Below are positions 61,011-64,000 of a DNA stretch of 64,000 nucleotides, one piece after another. The DNA is taken from the NCBI GenBank assembly GCA_964543905.1, contig CAZIZO010000011.1:48676-112675 (forward strand). Reading direction: 5' to 3'. The position numbers were made by a program, and so were the translations under genes. The DNA comes from GCA-016699835 sp964543905 (lineage in GTDB: Bacteria > Planctomycetota > Phycisphaerae > Phycisphaerales > UBA1924). The notes under the pieces were generated by a model. It was not told where the DNA came from. It made no database searches and saw only the letters and a program-made list of their open reading frames with translations. How positions within the stretch are numbered: position 1 is the stretch's first letter; every line of letters starts with the position of its first letter.

Positions 61011-62804
61011 TCAGTGCTGGGAGCCGGGCGACTTCGGCTCGAGCGGCCAGTCCTTCGCGTCCCAGTGGGGCGGAACCGCCTCGTCGAAGGCGTACGGGCC
61101 GTGCTTCACGATCGGCTCGTGGTGGAAGTTGTGCGCGATGGGTGGGCTTGCCGCCTCCCACTCCAGCGTCATGCCACCCCAGGGGTTGGCCGGCGCGGGA
61201 CGCCCCTTGACCAGCGACTCGATGAACACCGCGAGGTGCACCAGGAAGCCAAGGAGGATGATGAACGACCCGACCGTCGAGATTTGGTGCCAGATCTGGA
61301 ACTCGTCGACGTACGACGCATATCGGCGCGGCATCCCCCGGGCGCCCAGGAAGAACTGGGTGAAGAAGGTGAGGTTGAATCCGATGAAAACCAGGACCGC
61401 GCCGACCATGCCCCAGAACTCGTTGTACATCCGCCCGAACATCTTGGGCCACCAGTGGTGCAGACCCGCCATCATCGCCATGATCGTGCCGCCCATCATG
61501 ACGTAATGGAAGTGCGCGACGACGAAATAGGTGTCGTGCAGATGGATGTCCGTCGCGAGTGTGCCCAGCGGGAGACCCGTGAGCCCGCCGATCGAGAAGA
61601 GGAAGAGGAAGATGAACACGTACAGCATGGGTGTGTTCATGTGGATCGAACTCTTGTACAGAGTGGCAATCCAGTTGAAGACCTTGACGGCGGTCGGAAT
61701 CGCGACCAAGAACGTCAACGCCGAGAAGACCATCGACGCGAGTTCACCCATCGAGGTGAACATGTGGTGCCCCCACACGATGAACGAGACGGCGGCCACG
61801 CCAAGAGATGCAAACGCGACGGCGCGATACCCAAAGATTTTCTTACGTCCCTGCACGGCGAGCACGTCCGAAATGACGCCGAAGGCGGGGAGGATCATGA
61901 CGTAGACGACGGGGTGGGAGTAGAACCAGAAGAAGTGCTGGTAGAGCACGGGATCGCCGCCCAGGGCCGGATCGAAGATCCCAATGCGAGTGATCCGCTC
62001 CAGGAACAGCAGCAGCAGCGTGATACCGATGACCGGGGTCGCCAGAACCTGGATCAAGGCCGTTGAATACACCGCCCAGACAAAGAGCGGCATGTCAAAC
62101 CAGCCCATGCCCGGCGCCCGCAACTTGTGCACCGTCACCGTGAAGTTGATCCCCGTGAGGATCGAACTGAAGCCCAGGATGAACACGCCCATGACCATGG
62201 TCGCGACACGCCAGTGGTCCGCGTCGGTTGTGGTTGAATAGGGCGTATAGAAGGTCCAGCCCGTGTCCACGCCGCCGGCGATCACCGCCGTCACGGCGAA
62301 GATGGAGCCAAAGACGTACAGATACCAACTGAGGAGGTTCAGTTTGGGGAAAGCCACGTCCTTCGCCCCGATCATGAGCGGGAGAAGGAAGTTGCCCAGG
62401 GATGCCGGGATGCTCGGCACGATCACCATGAACACCATGATCGCGCCGTGCAGCGTGAACACGCGATTGTAGAAGTTGTTGCCCTTCGCCACGCTGCTCT
62501 TCTCAGCCTGCCCGAACAACTCGGCCAGTTCCTGCCCCGTCACGACCGACTGACCGTTGACGATCGTCGTGCGGACGGGGTTCCACAGTTCCGCACGCAC
62601 CGCGAGCGCCATCACCCCTCCGACAAAGAAGAGGGCGAGGATGGCAAAGAGGTACATCACGCCGATCTTCTTGTGATCGACGGTGGTGCACCAGTCCCAC
62701 ACGTTGGCCCACATCGAGCCCTTCGAGGCGTAATACGGCGCGTCGTGGTCGTCGTGGGCGTGCCCCGCGTGACTCCCGGCATGTGTGTGATCGATCGTGG
62801 ACAT
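61011..62804 (-). CDS. ctaD: cytochrome c oxidase subunit I (A2-type, caa3)
   Basis: The catalytic subunit, 597 aa, about 12 helices. Haem and copper ligands seen are H119 (FTLHGAIM), H297 with Y301 (YSHPVVYVMILP, the Cu-B His/Tyr pair), H346/H347 (WGHHMFTS), and the HLHDTYFVVAHFHYV histidines. Helix VI lacks the Glu of the usual GHPEV and instead has YSHPVV, the mark of A2-type oxidases. D149 in GAKDVAFP (D-channel entrance) is kept. It has an N-terminal His-rich leader. Start ATG 62804. Confidence 0.95.
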   Translation of the reverse strand: MSTIDHTHAGSHAGHAHDDHDAPYYASKGSMWANVWDWCTTVDHKKIGVMYLFAILALFFVGGVMALAVRAELWNPVRTTIVNGQSVVTGQELAELFGQAEKSSVAKGNNFYNRVFTLHGAIMVFMVIVPSIPASLGNFLLPLMIGAKDVAFPKLNLLSWYLYVFGSIFAVTAVIAGGVDTGWTFYTPYSTTTDADHWRVATMVMGVFILGFSSILTGINFTVTVHKLRAPGMGWFDMPLFVWAVYSTALIQVLATPVIGITLLLLFLERITRIGIFDPALGGDPVLYQHFFWFYSHPVVYVMILPAFGVISDVLAVQGRKKIFGYRAVAFASLGVAAVSFIVWGHHMFTSMGELASMVFSALTFLVAIPTAVKVFNWIATLYKSSIHMNTPMLYVFIFLFLFSIGGLTGLPLGTLATDIHLHDTYFVVAHFHYVMMGGTIMAMMAGLHHWWPKMFGRMYNEFWGMVGAVLVFIGFNLTFFTQFFLGARGMPRRYASYVDEFQIWHQISTVGSFIILLGFLVHLAVFIESLVKGRPAPANPWGGMTLEWEAASPPIAHNFHHEPIVKHGPYAFDEAVPPHWDAKDWPLEPKSPGSQH

Positions 62805-62892
62805 ATCTGCGTTCCCTTCCAACCTGGCTCGTTTCGCGGCTCGCGCTCGCTTGTTTCTACTCGTTTTCCCGTCGTTTCCCCGTCATCGTGCA

Positions 62893-64000
62893 TTACTTCT
62901 TCGTGTCCGCGGGCGGAACGGTCCCCGCCGCGTCCCCCTTCGGGGCGTGCGTGCTGATCGTCTTCATGTACTCGATGAGATAGTCCACCTGCTTGTCCGA
63001 AAGCACGTCCGCCGGCCAAGGGGTCATCTGGTTCGGATACCCCGCGTGGATCTTCGCCGCCGGGTTGCGGATCGACTCACGGATGTAGTTGTCATCCCCC
63101 TTCACCGTCGCCCCGCCCTCCATCGGCAAGGCCGGGTTGTTGTACAGGTCCTTCCAGGTCGGGCCCGTGTTCTTGCTTCCATCGATGGAATGGCACGACG
63201 CGCACTTCGTCTTGTAGATCCGCTGCCCGATCTCCGCTGGCGGCTTGCCATCGCCACTCATGATCGACTCGAGCCAGGCCTTGTACACCTCGCTCGGCAC
63301 GATCCGGATGATCGCCCACATTTCCGAGTGCTCATCTCCGCAGTACTCGGCGCAGAAGAGCCAGTGGTCGGTGTACAACTTGCCCCGCTTCCATTCCGCC
63401 GGATCGTCCGCGGCAAACTTCTTCGTCTGCGGATGCCCTTCCACCGGGCCCGCAGCCTCGAACCATGCGTACGTGTACCGGTTCGGCAACGCATCGACCT
63501 TGATCCGGAAGTCCGGGACGTACAACGCGTGCATCACGTCCTTGCTGTCGATCCGGAACCGGACGGGCGTGTTCGCCGGGAAATAGAAGACGGGGATCTC
63601 CTTCGCCCCGATCATCGTCGTCTCGGGCGTCTCCCCACCGTTCGGATACGTCACCGCCCAGTACCACTTGCCCGCGACCATGTTCACGTCGATCGAATCC
63701 CCCGGCGCGACGAACTTCTTGATGTACCCGCGATACCCCGCGAAGAACATCCAGATCAGGAACAGCGTCGGAATAATCGTCCAGGCGATCTCCAGCGGCG
63801 TGTTGTGCTCGCTGCTGCGCGGCGCGGGCCCGGCCGATTGACGGCGATACTTCAAGCCGAAGTACACCATCAGCGCCATCAGGAAGACGAACCACCCCAC
63901 GCAGATCCACCACAGCGCCATCGCGACGTAGTCGGTATCTTGACCGGCCGCCGTCGCCGCCGCATCGCGGAACCACAACTTCTGCCAGAACCCCGCCTCC
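62893..64000 (-). CDS. ctaC: cytochrome c oxidase subunit II with cytochrome c domain (caa3), 5' partial
   Basis: Subunit II of the same oxidase, running off the right edge. Two helices (YVAMALWWICVGWFVFLMALMV; EIAWTIIPTLFLIWMFFAGY) precede the Cu-A cupredoxin domain, where CAEYCGDEHSEM holds the Cu-A ligands. A C-terminal cytochrome c follows with haem site CASCH and Met candidates (PNQMTPW), which makes it a caa3-type enzyme. The frame is open to base 64000 (EAGFWQKLWFRDAA), so the visible TTG at 63978 is unlikely to be the true start. Oxidase assembly genes probably lie beyond. Confidence 0.93.
   Translation of the reverse strand, partial: EAGFWQKLWFRDAAATAAGQDTDYVAMALWWICVGWFVFLMALMVYFGLKYRRQSAGPAPRSSEHNTPLEIAWTIIPTLFLIWMFFAGYRGYIKKFVAPGDSIDVNMVAGKWYWAVTYPNGGETPETTMIGAKEIPVFYFPANTPVRFRIDSKDVMHALYVPDFRIKVDALPNRYTYAWFEAAGPVEGHPQTKKFAADDPAEWKRGKLYTDHWLFCAEYCGDEHSEMWAIIRIVPSEVYKAWLESIMSGDGKPPAEIGQRIYKTKCASCHSIDGSKNTGPTWKDLYNNPALPMEGGATVKGDDNYIRESIRNPAAKIHAGYPNQMTPWPADVLSDKQVDYLIEYMKTISTHAPKGDAAGTVPPADTKK

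Noticed and set aside
1..64000. CRISPR arrays, insertion sequences, phage or toxin-antitoxin modules
   Set aside because: No regularly spaced repeats, transposase or integrase motifs, or toxin-antitoxin pairs were seen; the macro-domain gene lacks a DarT-like partner.

Overview
The window is GC-rich, gene-dense chromosomal DNA. I infer a member of the Planctomycetota, most likely the Phycisphaerae. The grounds are secreted proteins with a planctomycete-style C-terminal EF-hand/dockerin-like tail, an STN/secretin-like periplasmic protein, a Ser/Thr kinase fused to a beta-propeller, a caa3 oxidase with subunits in the order II-I-III-IV, and a DtxR-type domain fused to a metal-ABC permease. No phage, insertion sequence, CRISPR array or rRNA was seen. 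Both ends cut through genes: a LOG-family gene on the left and ctaC on the right.

Layout. 1-8 kb: a LOG-family protein, an alpha-oxoamine synthase, an STN-domain secreted protein, tRNA-Thr(CGT), a DUF2752 membrane protein, two related lipoproteins and a long UbiD-type decarboxylase. 8-12.5 kb: a pst phosphate-uptake operon (pstSCAB, minus strand) with a stem-loop plus U-tract between pstS and pstC and an 11-bp-phased direct repeat upstream. 12.5-18.8 kb: sucA-sucB, a Tat-exported NHL propeller protein and an AIM24-like protein. 18.8-23.6 kb: a minus-strand operon of a SucC-like ATP-grasp subunit, a CoA-transferase, and a SucD-citryl-CoA-lyase fusion, which together look like a modular ATP-citrate lyase. 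23.6-34 kb: pirin, kinase-propeller, an orphan sugar-type ABC permease, pyrD, a secreted helical protein, GNAT, proS and a macro-domain protein.

34.2-39 kb: mntR faces a Mn/Zn ABC operon whose four genes are tightly packed (two start/stop overlaps). A perfect palindrome overlaps the predicted -10 box, and the last permease carries a C-terminal DtxR-like domain. 39-45.9 kb: a self-contained exporter operon (tetR, two paralogous FtsX-type permeases, ATPase, HlyD-type adaptor, NodT-type outer-membrane lipoprotein) preceded by a 27-bp symmetric operator. 46-49.9 kb: a large secreted dockerin-like protein, rpsP, trmD and a small SpoT/MESH1-type HD hydrolase. 50-55.5 kb: a GH35-family protein whose expected catalytic residues look replaced, a TolC-type lipoprotein and a GNAT enzyme. 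55.8-64 kb: lepA with two insertions, a CBS-pair protein, and the caa3-type cytochrome oxidase cluster (an A2-type subunit I by its YSHPVV motif).

The most interesting leads are the citrate/CoA operon, the apparently active-site-dead GH35 protein, the two-level metal-regulation locus and the pstS attenuator. All assignments come from reading the sequence by eye. No homology search or structure prediction was run.
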